DNA from: Microvirga sp052115485
GTDB lineage: Bacteria > Pseudomonadota > Alphaproteobacteria > Rhizobiales > Beijerinckiaceae
Assembly: GCF_052115485.1 (NCBI RefSeq)
Contig: NZ_JBFRGU010000005.1
Coordinates: 186,001 to 250,000, forward strand
Direction: 5' to 3'
Length of the DNA: 64,000 nucleotides
Shown here piece after piece: positions 26,192 to 34,867 of the stretch. A program made the position numbers and the translations under genes. The notes under the pieces were generated by a model. The model ran no database searches. It was not told where the DNA came from and saw only the letters and a program-made list of their open reading frames with translations. Position 1 is the first letter of the stretch. Each line of letters starts with the position of its first letter.

Positions 26192-27076
26192 ATGAGCCGC
26201 CTCGCAAATCACCGCTTTCTCAAGATGAACGGTCTCGGCAACGAGATCACCGTGCTGGATCTGCGCGGCACGTCCTTGCGCGTCAGCCCGGCGGAAGCGC
26301 GGGCCATTGCCGCCGATCCGCGCTCGCATTTCGATCAGCTGATGGTGCTGCACGATCCGCAGACGCCGGGCGCGGACGCCTTCATGCGGATCTACAACAC
26401 GGACGGCTCGGAATCGGGGTCTTGCGGCAACGGCACGCGCTGCGTGGCCTGGGCCATGCTCGCCGATCCGACCATGTGCAAGAGCAACGGCGACACCCTC
26501 ACGCTTGAAACCAAAGCCGGGCTCCTACCGGTGGAGCGCGTCTCCGATGTGGTGTTCACCGTCGATATGGGCGCGCCGCGTCTGGCGTGGAACGAAATCC
26601 CCCTGCGGGACCCCTTCCCCCACACTACGGCCATCGATTTCCGCTTCGACGTGCCAGGTTTGCCGACGCTTGCCAATCCGGCAGCGGTCAGCATGGGTAA
26701 TCCGCACATCCTGTTCTGGGTAAGCGATGCTTACGCCTACGATCTTCCGAAGATCGGCCCGCAGATTGAGACCGATCCGCAATTTCCCGAGCGTGCGAAC
26801 ATCTCCCTCGCGCAAGTCGTCGACCGCGAACACATCGTCTTACGCGTCTGGGAGCGCGGCGCGGGCCTCACTCGCGCCTGCGGCTCGGCGGCCTGCGCTT
26901 CTTTGGTTGCAGCCGTTCGCAACGACCTGACCGGGCGCAAGGCAACCGTTTCGCTCCCCGGAGGCGATCTCGTCATCGCATGGCGCGAAAGCGATGGCCA
27001 CGTGCTCATGACCGGGCCGACCGAACTCGAACATGAAGGCATCTTCGAACCGTCGTTATTCGCTGGAGCCGCGTGA
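26192..27076 (+). CDS. dapF: Diaminopimelate epimerase
   Basis: 294 residues. Converts LL- to meso-diaminopimelate for lysine and peptidoglycan. The two catalytic cysteines are C78 in SGSCGNGTRCVAW and the one in TRACGSAACASLVAA near residue 230, where many relatives have ACGTGA. FLKMNGLGNEITVLDLR is the usual N-terminus. ATG at 26192. The stop overlaps the mtaB start as TGATG. Confidence 0.95.
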   Translation: MSRLANHRFLKMNGLGNEITVLDLRGTSLRVSPAEARAIAADPRSHFDQLMVLHDPQTPGADAFMRIYNTDGSESGSCGNGTRCVAWAMLADPTMCKSNGDTLTLETKAGLLPVERVSDVVFTVDMGAPRLAWNEIPLRDPFPHTTAIDFRFDVPGLPTLANPAAVSMGNPHILFWVSDAYAYDLPKIGPQIETDPQFPERANISLAQVVDREHIVLRVWERGAGLTRACGSAACASLVAAVRNDLTGRKATVSLPGGDLVIAWRESDGHVLMTGPTELEHEGIFEPSLFAGAA

Positions 27077-28329
27077 TGACCGTCGAGGTCGTCACCTTCG
27101 GCTGCCGGCTCAACATCGTCGAGTCCGAGACCATGCAGCGCCACGCGGAAGAGGCGGGCCTCAACGACGTCATCATCGTCAACACCTGCGCGGTGACGGC
27201 GGAGGCGACCCGTCAGGCACGGCAATCGATCCGCCGCATCGCGCGTGAAAAACCCGATGCGCGCATCATCGTCACCGGCTGCGCCGCGCAGGTGGAACCG
27301 CAAACGTTCGCCGCCATGCCGGAAGTGGCGCAAGTCATCGGCAATCATGAGAAGATGAAGGCCGAGAGCTGGACATCGTTCAACGACTTCGACGTCGAGA
27401 CATCGGAGAAGATCCTCGTCAACGACATCATGGCGGTGAAGGAAACCGCCATGCATCTCATCGACGGATTGCGCGGACATACGCGCTCTTTCGTGCAGGT
27501 GCAGAACGGCTGCGACCATCGCTGCACGTTCTGCATCATTCCGTTCGGGCGTGGAAATTCCCGCTCGGTGCCTATGGGCGCGGTGGTCGATCAGGTGCGC
27601 AATCTCGTCGCGCATGGCTCGCGCGAAGTGGTTCTCACCGGCGTCGACATCACCAGCTACGGCGCGGACTTGCCGGGAGAGCCGAAGCTCGGTGCGCTCG
27701 TCAAAAATCTTTTGCGTCACGTGCCCGAGCTCGAGCGCCTGCGCATCTCATCCATCGATTCCGTCGAGGCCGATGACGACCTGCTCGACGCCATCGCCAC
27801 CGATCATCGCCTGATGCCGCATCTGCATCTCTCGTTGCAGGCGGGCGACGACATGATCTTGAAGCGCATGAAACGCCGCCATTCGCGCGACGATGCGATC
27901 CGCTTCTGCGAGGACGTGCGCAAACTTCGCCCGGACATGGTTTTCGGCGCCGACATCATCACCGGCTTTCCGACCGAGACGGAGGAGATGTTCGCCCGTT
28001 CCCTCGACATCGTCGATGAGTGCGGCCTGACGCATCTCCACGTCTTCCCCTTCTCGCCCCGCCCCGGCACCCCCGCCGCGCGCATGCCGCCGGTCGCCCG
28101 CGACGTGGTGAAGGAGCGCGCCAAGCGTCTGCGCGCGAAAGGCGAAGCTGCGCTGCTACAGCATCTCGACAGAGAAGTCGGCGCACGTCGCCGTGTCCTC
28201 ACCGAGCGCGGCAATGTGGGCCGGACGGAAGGCTTCACGCTGGTCCGCTTCGCTGAGCCGATTCCGGCGGGTGAAATTTGCGAAATCGCTATCACCGGAC
28301 ACGATGGGCAGGATCTGCTGGCGGCCTAG
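27076..28329 (+). CDS. mtaB: tRNA t6A37 methylthiotransferase
   Basis: 417 residues. A radical-SAM enzyme that adds a methylthio group to t6A37 of tRNA. N-terminal UPF0004 domain: TFGCRLNIVESE, VNTCAVTAEA and TGCAAQVEP hold the auxiliary-cluster cysteines. The radical-SAM cluster is CDHRCTFCIIPFGRG (about 146-153). HLSLQAGDDMILKRMKRRHS is typical of MtaB over MiaB and RimO. ATG at 27076 overlaps the dapF stop; a GTG one codon earlier is less likely. Confidence 0.94.
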   Translation: MTVEVVTFGCRLNIVESETMQRHAEEAGLNDVIIVNTCAVTAEATRQARQSIRRIAREKPDARIIVTGCAAQVEPQTFAAMPEVAQVIGNHEKMKAESWTSFNDFDVETSEKILVNDIMAVKETAMHLIDGLRGHTRSFVQVQNGCDHRCTFCIIPFGRGNSRSVPMGAVVDQVRNLVAHGSREVVLTGVDITSYGADLPGEPKLGALVKNLLRHVPELERLRISSIDSVEADDDLLDAIATDHRLMPHLHLSLQAGDDMILKRMKRRHSRDDAIRFCEDVRKLRPDMVFGADIITGFPTETEEMFARSLDIVDECGLTHLHVFPFSPRPGTPAARMPPVARDVVKERAKRLRAKGEAALLQHLDREVGARRRVLTERGNVGRTEGFTLVRFAEPIPAGEICEIAITGHDGQDLLAA

Positions 28330-28332
28330 CTC

Positions 28333-28434
28333 CATCCGTCATTCCGGGCCGCGCCAGCGGAACCCGGAATCGCTTACAGAACGAAGCGCTATCCTTCCGA
28401 CGATCCCGGATCGGCTTTGCCGTCCGGGATGACA
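28333..28434. repeat. Family B palindrome supplying the end of the pseudouridine synthase gene
   Basis: CCGTCATTCCGGGCCGCGC faces GGCTTTGCCGTCCGGGATGAC. The minus-strand synthase reads through its right half and stops inside it at 28389. Confidence 0.8.
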
Positions 28435-29300
28435 GTATTGTCCAGAGTCATACCGCAGGCGCGGATACGCTCCTTCATATGCTCCGGCACCGGCGCTTCA
28501 ACCGTGATCGGCGGCTTTTTCGGGTAGAGCGGCACGGTGATCGCGCGGGCATGGAGATGCAGTCCCGGCCCACCGAAGCGCGGCGCGGTGCCGTAGATCG
28601 TATCGCCGATAATCGGCCAACCGGAGGCTGAACAGTGGACCCGCAATTGATGGGTGCGGCCAGTGATCGGGCGCAGTTCGAGGAGGGTGAGGTGCTTCCC
28701 CTCTCCTAGAGAGGCCAACAAGCCAGCGCGGGGTGGCGTCACGGTATCCCCTCCCCCCTTGTGGGGGAGGGTTAGGGAGGGGGGTATGGCGCCAACCGGT
28801 CGATCATCATACCCCGTCGGACCGTTGACACCCCCCTCTCCAACTCTCCCCCACAAGGGGGGAGAGGGATTGTCGGTGCTTCGTCCCAACACCCGCCATT
28901 TCGTCAACGACGGCTGGCCTTTCGGATCGACCTTCATCCACCAGCCGCGATCCGGAGATTTCGGCGCCAGCGGAAGATCGATCTCGCCCTCGTCGGCCTC
29001 AGGGCCACCCTCGACCACGGCCCAATAAACCTTGTCGATCTCGTTGCGTTTGAAGAGATCGCCCAGCCGGGCCAATGCCTTGGCGTGACGACCGAGCACG
29101 ATGCAGCCGGACGTATCCTTGTCGAGCCGGTGCGCCACTTCCGGGCGGCGCGGCAAACCGAAGCGCAGGGCGTCCAGATGATGAAACAAGGTCTCCCCGC
29201 CCTTCGGTCCCGGATGCACGGGCAGACCGGCAGGTTTGTCGATCACGAGCACCAGGGCATCGCGATACAGGAGACGGGATACTATCTCTTCCGCATTCAT
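28389..29300 (-). CDS. RluA-family pseudouridine synthase interrupted in frame by a palindromic repeat
   Basis: 303 residues, no S4 domain. The catalytic aspartate is D60 in EVAHRLDKDTSGCIVLGRH; the end of the domain has LELRPITGRTHQLRVHC and GWPIIGDTIYG. Between KWRVLGRSTD and GEGKHLTLLEL about 55 extra residues (NPSPPLWGRVGEGG..., residues of roughly 144-198) are inserted, at least 42 of them encoded by a 125-bp family A palindrome. Relatives go straight across this loop. The last residues (TVIPDGKADPGSSEG) come from a family B repeat. The frame is intact, so the enzyme may be active. ATG at 29300; divergent from ftsY. Confidence 0.88.
   Translation of the reverse strand: MNAEEIVSRLLYRDALVLVIDKPAGLPVHPGPKGGETLFHHLDALRFGLPRRPEVAHRLDKDTSGCIVLGRHAKALARLGDLFKRNEIDKVYWAVVEGGPEADEGEIDLPLAPKSPDRGWWMKVDPKGQPSLTKWRVLGRSTDNPSPPLWGRVGEGGVNGPTGYDDRPVGAIPPSLTLPHKGGGDTVTPPRAGLLASLGEGKHLTLLELRPITGRTHQLRVHCSASGWPIIGDTIYGTAPRFGGPGLHLHARAITVPLYPKKPPITVEAPVPEHMKERIRACGMTLDNTVIPDGKADPGSSEG
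28746..28870. repeat. Family A palindrome inside the pseudouridine synthase gene
   Basis: Left arm ATCCCCTCCCCCCTTGTGGG continuing to GGGTTAGGGAGGGGGGT; right arm ACCCCCCTCTCCAACTCTCC continuing to CCCACAAGGGGGGAGAGGGAT. The arms are about 40 bp each and nearly complementary. Confidence 0.87.
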
Positions 29301-29355
29301 GATGCCTCGGCTATCGAGGCTCAGCGAGCAAAGCAAGAGGCGTGTAGAGGACATC

Positions 29356-30531
29356 ATGGCCGAGACGAAACCCGACAAGCCCGGATTCCTGTCCCGCCTC
29401 TTCGGACGCCACGAAGCGCAACCGGAAGTGCCAGTGGCGCCGGAGGCTTCTCCTGAAACGGAGCACCCCTCCGACCCGCCCGTCACGGGCTTCGACGAAT
29501 TGCCCTCGGTCGAGGATCTGCCGCCGGAACTGGCGGGCGCGGATCTTCAACCCATCGCGCCGGGTGAGACGGGTGAAGCCGCGCTTCGCGAGTTCGTCGT
29601 GGAGCCCGAGCGCTTGAGCTGGTGGCAGCGTCTGCGCCAGGGCATGCGCCTCACTTCGTCCTCCCTGTCCGACAGCGTCACGAGCCTGTTTACCAAGCGC
29701 AAGCTCGATGCCGGAACGCTGGAGGAGCTCGAAGACGCCCTCGTCCAGGCGGATCTGGGCGTCGATACGGCGCTTCGCATCACGCAGGCCGTCGCGAAAG
29801 GGCGCTACGACAAGGAAATCGCGCCCGACGAGGTACGGGCCATTCTCGCAAGCGAGGTGGAGAAGACGCTTGCCCCGGTGGCGAAGCCCCTCGTGATCGA
29901 CCGGACGCAAAAGCCTTTCGTCATCCTGATGGTCGGCGTGAACGGCGCGGGCAAGACAACGACTATCGGCAAACTCTCTCAGAAATTCCGCGATTCCGGC
30001 CTGAAGGTCATGCTCGCCGCAGGAGACACCTTCCGCGCGGCGGCCATCGAACAGCTGAAGATCTGGGGCGAGCGTGTCGGCGCGCCGGTTCTGGCGCGCG
30101 AACAGGGCGCGGATGCGGCGGGCCTCGCCTATGACGCCTTGCAGGAGGCAAGGGCCAGCGGCACCGACGTGCTCATGATCGACACCGCCGGACGCTTGCA
30201 GAACAAGGCCGGTCTCATGGCCGAGCTTGAAAAGATCATCCGCGTCATCAAGAAATTCGACGACACCGCTCCCCACGCGACGCTCCTCGTGCTTGACGCC
30301 ACCGTCGGCCAGAACGCGCTCAGCCAGGTCGAGATCTTTCAGAAGGCGGCAGGTGTCTCGGGCCTCATCATGACGAAGCTCGACGGTACGGCGCGGGGCG
30401 GAATTCTCGTGGCTCTTGCCGCGAAATTCGGCCTGCCCGTGCATTTCATCGGCGTCGGCGAAGGCGTGGCCGATCTCGAACCCTTCGAGGCCGGGGATTT
30501 CGCCCGCGCCATCGCCGGGCTAGAAGAGTGA
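29356..30531 (+). CDS. ftsY: SRP receptor GTPase FtsY
   Basis: 391 residues. An acidic proline/glutamate-rich A region (EAQPEVPVAPEASPETEHPS) precedes the NG domain. P-loop GVNGAGKTTTIGKL (about 194), AGDTFRAAAIEQLK, DTAGRLQNKAGLM, TKLDGTARGGI and GVGEGVADLEPF are all present. It receives ribosome-SRP complexes at the membrane. ATG at 29356 follows TAGAGGACATC. ispZ follows on the same strand. Confidence 0.95.
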   Translation: MAETKPDKPGFLSRLFGRHEAQPEVPVAPEASPETEHPSDPPVTGFDELPSVEDLPPELAGADLQPIAPGETGEAALREFVVEPERLSWWQRLRQGMRLTSSSLSDSVTSLFTKRKLDAGTLEELEDALVQADLGVDTALRITQAVAKGRYDKEIAPDEVRAILASEVEKTLAPVAKPLVIDRTQKPFVILMVGVNGAGKTTTIGKLSQKFRDSGLKVMLAAGDTFRAAAIEQLKIWGERVGAPVLAREQGADAAGLAYDALQEARASGTDVLMIDTAGRLQNKAGLMAELEKIIRVIKKFDDTAPHATLLVLDATVGQNALSQVEIFQKAAGVSGLIMTKLDGTARGGILVALAAKFGLPVHFIGVGEGVADLEPFEAGDFARAIAGLEE

Positions 30532-30589
30532 ACCGCGAAAAGAGCGTTCACCGCCTTTTGGACACGATCATGCTTGAACAGAGAGCGAC

Positions 30590-31189
30590 ATGACCGAACA
30601 GAAGCGTCTCAATCCCCTGCTCAAGCTTGTCCTCGAACTCGGACCGCTGGTGCTGTTCTTCTTCGCCAATGCCTATGCGGACCGTTTCGGCTTCGCGGAA
30701 GGCCGGCGGATCTATGCGGCGACCGCACTCTTCATCGTCGCCACCATCGTGGCACTCGCGATCAATTACGCGCTCGTGCGCAAATTGCCGATCATGCCTC
30801 TGATCTCCGGCGTCGTGGTGGTGGTGTTCGGCGGGCTGACGCTGTTCTTGCAGAACGACGTGTTCATCAAGCTTAAACCCACCATCGTGAACACGATGTT
30901 CGGCGTGATTCTGCTCGGCGGTCTCTATTTCCGCAAACCGCTTCTCCAGATCGTCCTCGACAGCGTATTCGAACTGACGGAAGAAGGCTGGCGCAAACTC
31001 ACGCTTCGCTGGGCCCTGTTCTTCCTCTTCCTCGCCGTGCTGAACGAGGTGGTGTGGCGCACGCAGACGACGGATTTCTGGGTCAGCTTCAAGGTCTTCG
31101 GCATCATGCCGCTGACCCTGGCCTTCGCTCTCTCGCAAACGCCACTGCTGATGCGACACGATGCGAGCAAGAAGGCGGAAGAGGTTTAG
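30590..31189 (+). CDS. ispZ: Inner membrane-spanning intracellular septation protein (YciB/IspZ)
   Basis: 199 residues with about five membrane spans. Family sequence: LVLELGPLVLFFFANAYADR, YFRKPLLQIVLD, LTEEGWRKLTLRWALFFLFL and LNEVVWRTQTTDFWVSFKVF. YciB proteins interact with cell division and envelope machinery. ATG at 30590. It lies 58 bp after ftsY, a conserved alphaproteobacterial pair. Its TAG stop is formed by the first bases of a family D repeat. Confidence 0.93.
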   Translation: MTEQKRLNPLLKLVLELGPLVLFFFANAYADRFGFAEGRRIYAATALFIVATIVALAINYALVRKLPIMPLISGVVVVVFGGLTLFLQNDVFIKLKPTIVNTMFGVILLGGLYFRKPLLQIVLDSVFELTEEGWRKLTLRWALFFLFLAVLNEVVWRTQTTDFWVSFKVFGIMPLTLAFALSQTPLLMRHDASKKAEEV

Positions 31190-31249
31190 AGCCTGATCAG
31201 AACAAGTGGAAACCGGTTTCGCCCGGATCGTGCGCCAATAAAGCTCTAG
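31187..31249. repeat. Family D repeat, shortened
   Basis: TAGAGCCTGATCAGAACAAG to CCCGGATCGTGCG and AGCTCTAG. The TAG at 31187-31189 is the ispZ stop codon and the distal CTAG nearly reaches the adenylate cyclase stop. Confidence 0.8.
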
Positions 31250-32508
31250 GCGGGCGCGAACAACCGCAACAGGCGCGTCACGCCCGGCAGCGGCGGACAC
31301 TCCTTTTCGGCCCAACCTTCCGCTTCACCCGAAGCCGTCAGCGTCTCCTGCGAGACGAGAAGTGAACAGCCGGCGAATTTGGTCGCCTGTTCGATGCGCG
31401 ATGCGATGTTGACCGCCTCACCGAGCACGGTGAATTCAAGACGGTCCTCATCCCCGACAACGCCGCAGAAGACTTCGCCGGTATGAATGCCGATGCCGAT
31501 CCGCACCGGGGGATCGAAGCCGCGCTTTTCATTCCAATGTGTGATCAACTGAAGCAGGATGCGCGCGCAATCGATGGCCCGCGCCGCGTCAGTCTGTTTG
31601 TCAGTCGGAACACCGAAAAGAATGAGCGCGCCGTCGCCGATGAACTTGTCGATCACACCACCCGTTTGCGTGGCCGCGCGTGTCACCCGCCGGCGAAAGG
31701 CGGACATGAAGACGGCGAGCCGCGTTGGGTCCATGGTCTCGCCGAGATGAGAAGAATCGCGGATATCGACGAAGAGCATCGTGACGGGAATGCGCCGGCC
31801 TTCGCGCAAGCCCGCAAATTCCCGCTCCGTCAGAACGGGTGCGAGCTCGCTCGGCAGATAGCGCGTGAGGTTCAGCCGCAAGGTGGTTTCGCGCACCGCC
31901 CGTTCGAGCAGAACCCGCCCCTGCCGCGCAACGAGAACCAGGATCAACGCTCCGGCGAACATCATGACGATGCGCACCATGTTGGCCTGGTTCGAGAACT
32001 GGCCGGCAAGCTCGTCGAGATCCTCCAGCCGCTCCTGCGGGGTCAGATAGGCACCGGAAAAGGCGAGCAGGGAGAACCCGACCAGATAGATCGTCGCCAC
32101 ATAGATCTGAAGTCTCGGATGATAGTGGATCGCCGTCGCAGCCATGGCGATGGGCACGACCCACACGAGGGGAAAACTTGGGAAAAGCGCACCCGGAATC
32201 CCGAGAGTCCAATGGCTATAGGCAAGATTTCCGAGGATGAGGCATGCATCGACGGTGGCCGAGATCATGGGAAGCCACGGTACCGCAATGCGGCGCGCCG
32301 CGAGCCGGGCCGCAATGAGGCCGAAGACGCCGAAGAGCACCAGTGTCGCCTCAGCGATATGAATCTGCCGAAGCGCGACCTTGTTCGTGAAGTTGACGCT
32401 GGCGACGGCGCCGACGACCGAGGCCAGCAAGAGACAGGCGACCACGACACGGGCGAAACCCGCCCTGCGCACCGCCGCGATATCCGCCTCACGGATCAGC
32501 CGCTCCAT
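31246..32508 (-). CDS. Membrane-bound class III adenylate/guanylate cyclase
   Basis: 420 residues. About six hydrophobic spans fill residues 20-210 (for example VVVACLLLASVVGAVASV and LVLFGVFGLIAARLAARRI). The cytoplasmic C-terminal catalytic domain has the first metal aspartate in FVDIRDSSHLGE (about 245), FIGDGALILFG, GIGIHTGEVFCG and VNIASRIEQATK. It should make cAMP, or less likely cGMP, in response to a membrane or envelope signal. ATG at 32508. A stand-alone cNMP-fold protein is encoded at 7360, but no link is shown. Confidence 0.9.
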   Translation of the reverse strand: MERLIREADIAAVRRAGFARVVVACLLLASVVGAVASVNFTNKVALRQIHIAEATLVLFGVFGLIAARLAARRIAVPWLPMISATVDACLILGNLAYSHWTLGIPGALFPSFPLVWVVPIAMAATAIHYHPRLQIYVATIYLVGFSLLAFSGAYLTPQERLEDLDELAGQFSNQANMVRIVMMFAGALILVLVARQGRVLLERAVRETTLRLNLTRYLPSELAPVLTEREFAGLREGRRIPVTMLFVDIRDSSHLGETMDPTRLAVFMSAFRRRVTRAATQTGGVIDKFIGDGALILFGVPTDKQTDAARAIDCARILLQLITHWNEKRGFDPPVRIGIGIHTGEVFCGVVGDEDRLEFTVLGEAVNIASRIEQATKFAGCSLLVSQETLTASGEAEGWAEKECPPLPGVTRLLRLFAPA

Positions 32509-32682
32509 CGCATCCTCCCGCGTGCGCTTCGTCTCGGAAGGCCGGACGGGCCTGGTTGACGGCGGACTGCGAAAGCGAGAAAGCACAACGTATCCTCTGG
32601 GCGAAAGGGGATAGTGGGTAGCGCGGCTGCCCAAATCAAGCGCAACAGCCCGATCCGTTACGAGATTGACTGCGGACCATTC

Positions 32683-33162
32683 ATGACCGAGACCAGCACC
32701 CTTCCGATTGAAATCTATGTCGATGCGGATGCCTGTCCCGTCAAAGCCGAGATCTATCGCGTGGCGGAGCGTTACCGGCTCAAGGTCTATGTGGTCGCCA
32801 ACAGCTTCATCACCGTGCCGCGTGACCCATTCATCGAGCGTGTGGTGGTAAGTGATGGTTTCGACGCGGCGGACAACTGGATCGCGGAGCGGGCGCGCCG
32901 GGGCAGCATCGTCATCACCGCCGACATACCGCTTGCCGACCGGAGCCTGAAAGCGGGAGCTGACGCCATCGGCCCGACCGGGCGACCGTTTACACAAGAC
33001 TCCATCGGCATGGCGCTCGCCACTCGTGCTCTCATGGAAGACCTGCGTGCCATGGGCGAAATGGGCGGCGGCCCGAAACCCTTCTCGGCCAGGGACCGCT
33101 CGGCCTTCCTGTCAGCGCTCGATCTCGCCATCGTCCGGCTCAAGCGCGCGGGATTTGCCTGA
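32683..33162 (+). CDS. YaiI/YqxD-family protein (DUF188, PIN-like)
   Basis: 159 residues. IEIYVDADACPVKAEIYRVA at the start and DRSLKAGADAIGPTGRPFTQ later are the DUF188 hallmarks; the acidic residues suggest a PIN-like nuclease fold. Function unknown. ATG at 32683. Its last 23 bp overlap the convergent ccmG gene. Confidence 0.9.
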   Translation: MTETSTLPIEIYVDADACPVKAEIYRVAERYRLKVYVVANSFITVPRDPFIERVVVSDGFDAADNWIAERARRGSIVITADIPLADRSLKAGADAIGPTGRPFTQDSIGMALATRALMEDLRAMGEMGGGPKPFSARDRSAFLSALDLAIVRLKRAGFA

Positions 33163-33718
33163 GCTTTTCCTTGAACCCCGGCAGCGCCTCGGGCGTCAGC
33201 GGGCCGATATGCTTGTGGCGGATCATGCCGTCCGGGCCGACGATGAAGGTTTCCGGCACGCCGTAGACGCCCCATTCGATGGCGGCGCGGCCATTGGGAT
33301 CGACGCCGACGGCGGCATAGGGATTGTCGAGCGCGCCGAGGAAGCGGCGGGCGTTCTCGGTATTGTCCTTCATGTTGATGCCGACCATGCGGATCGAGGG
33401 ATCTTTCGCAAGCTCCACGAGAAGCGGATGCTCCTGGCGGCATGGCCCGCACCAGGATGCGAAGATGTTCACCACCGTGACTTTGCCCTTCAAATCCTCA
33501 CTCGCCAAACCGGGTACCGGCTGGCCGTTATTCACGAGGCCTTCGAGCGGCGCGAGGTTGAAGATCGGGGCAGGCTTGTCGATGAGAGCGGACGGCACCT
33601 GCGCGGGATCGACACCTCTGCCGAGCTGAAACAGGAACAGGCCCGCAAGGCCCGCGAAGATCAGGATGGGCAGGAGAAAGAGAAAGCGAAAGCGCGGGCG
33701 CGCAGAAGTCTCAGCCAC
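33140..33718 (-). CDS. ccmG: Thiol:disulfide interchange protein CcmG/DsbE
   Basis: 192 residues, a membrane-anchored periplasmic thioredoxin that reduces apocytochrome c. Anchor FRFLFLLPILIFAGLAGLFL, active site C90-GP-C93 in NIFASWCGPCRQEHP and the cis-proline region YGVPETFIVG. The start is GTG at 33718, with GGAGAG 6 bases upstream; it overlaps the ccmD end by 8 bp. Last gene of the ccm cluster here. Confidence 0.94.
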   Translation of the reverse strand: MAETSARPRFRFLFLLPILIFAGLAGLFLFQLGRGVDPAQVPSALIDKPAPIFNLAPLEGLVNNGQPVPGLASEDLKGKVTVVNIFASWCGPCRQEHPLLVELAKDPSIRMVGINMKDNTENARRFLGALDNPYAAVGVDPNGRAAIEWGVYGVPETFIVGPDGMIRHKHIGPLTPEALPGFKEKLRQIPRA

Positions 33719-33869
33719 GGCGAGCTCTCCGTCCCGCCCCACGCGCTTCCAATTCCGCAAGCGCACGCTTCTGCGCGCGATAATCGAGAACGGCACGCGC
33801 GATCAGACCCAAGACAATGACAGTCGTGACGGCGTAAGCGGCGGTGATGAAGAAGGCGTGCGTTCCCAT
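33711..33869 (-). CDS. ccmD: Heme exporter protein CcmD
   Basis: 52 residues: one membrane span (FFITAAYAVTTVIVLGLIAR) and a basic tail (LDYRAQKRALAELEARG), exactly the CcmD plan. CcmD helps release holo-CcmE from CcmABC. ATG at 33869 lies 2 bp after the ccmC stop, and the end overlaps the ccmG start. Confidence 0.92.
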   Translation of the reverse strand: MGTHAFFITAAYAVTTVIVLGLIARAVLDYRAQKRALAELEARGAGRRARRG

Positions 33870-33871
33870 TG

Positions 33872-34612
33872 TCACGCCGCCTGTGCATCGAGGCGTTCGG
33901 CCTCGAGAATCGTCAATGTCCGCACCCGCCGACGCAAAATCTCGGTACGCATGCCGGCAAGATGCAGGCACACGCCGATGACGGTGAAAGCGAGCGCCAT
34001 TACGAGAAGCGGAATCAGCATCGAAATATGGATCGTCGAACCGCTCATGCGGAAGACGGAAGCGGGCTGATGCAGCGTGTTCCACCAATCGACGGAAAAC
34101 TTCACGATGGGGATGTTGATCGCACCGACAAGCGTCAGGATCGATACGGCGCGCGCGGCCCGATTGGGTTCCTCGATAGCGTTCCACAGTGCGAGAATGC
34201 CCGCATACATGAGAAACAGCACGAGCACGGATGTGAGCCGCGCATCCCAGACCCAATAAGTGCCCCACATGGGCTTGCCCCAGAGCGACCCGGTGACGAG
34301 GCAGATCACCGTAAAAGCCGCCCCGATGGGCGCGGCGGCCTTCTGGGAGACATCCGCCAGCGGATGCCGCCACACCAGCGTGCCGAGCGCCGAGACCGCC
34401 ATCATCGTGTAGAAGAACAGGCCGAGCCAGGCGGCGGGCACATGCAGAAACATGATCCGCACCGTCTCGCCCTGTTGATAATCCGCAGGCGCCACGAACC
34501 AGGTCATGTAAAGGCCGATACCGGTCAAAAGCACGGCAAGACCGGCCAGCCAGGGCAGAAGCCTGCCGCTATAGGACATGAAACGGGTGGGATTGGCGAG
34601 ATCGCGCAGCAT
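33872..34612 (-). CDS. ccmC: Heme transporter protein CcmC
   Basis: 246 residues, six membrane spans. The periplasmic tryptophan-rich heme motif is WGTYWVWDARLTS; KFSVDWWNTLHQP and IMFLHVPAAWLGL carry the flanking histidines. It loads heme onto CcmE. ATG at 34612. Upstream, where ccmB would be expected, lie a family B repeat and an M23 peptidase gene on the other strand. Confidence 0.95.
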   Translation of the reverse strand: MLRDLANPTRFMSYSGRLLPWLAGLAVLLTGIGLYMTWFVAPADYQQGETVRIMFLHVPAAWLGLFFYTMMAVSALGTLVWRHPLADVSQKAAAPIGAAFTVICLVTGSLWGKPMWGTYWVWDARLTSVLVLFLMYAGILALWNAIEEPNRAARAVSILTLVGAINIPIVKFSVDWWNTLHQPASVFRMSGSTIHISMLIPLLVMALAFTVIGVCLHLAGMRTEILRRRVRTLTILEAERLDAQAA

Positions 34613-34699
34613 GGCCCCGGTGTAACCGGGGAGCGCGCCGCCTGCAACGAGAGGATTGCCGCAAGTGACAAGGTTGTGAAGCGGGGAAGCCCTCCACCT

Positions 34700-34801
34700 C
34701 GTCATCCCGGACGCCAAAGGCGATCCGGGATCGCATGACAAGAAGGAGCCAGATCCGGAAGGGCGATCCCGGGTTCCGCTGTCGCAGCACCGGGATGACG
34801 G
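34700..34801. repeat. Family B palindrome between ccmC and the M23 peptidase gene
   Basis: CGTCATCCCGGACGCCAAAGG at the left (GTCATCCCGGAC core) faces GCACCGGGATGACGG; CGATCCGGGATCG lies inside. Confidence 0.78.
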
Positions 34802-34867
34802 AACCACTGCCCTTCATCCGCCTCAAACGGTGCGCTATACCCTTCGCATCATTGTTGCGGAGTTCTC

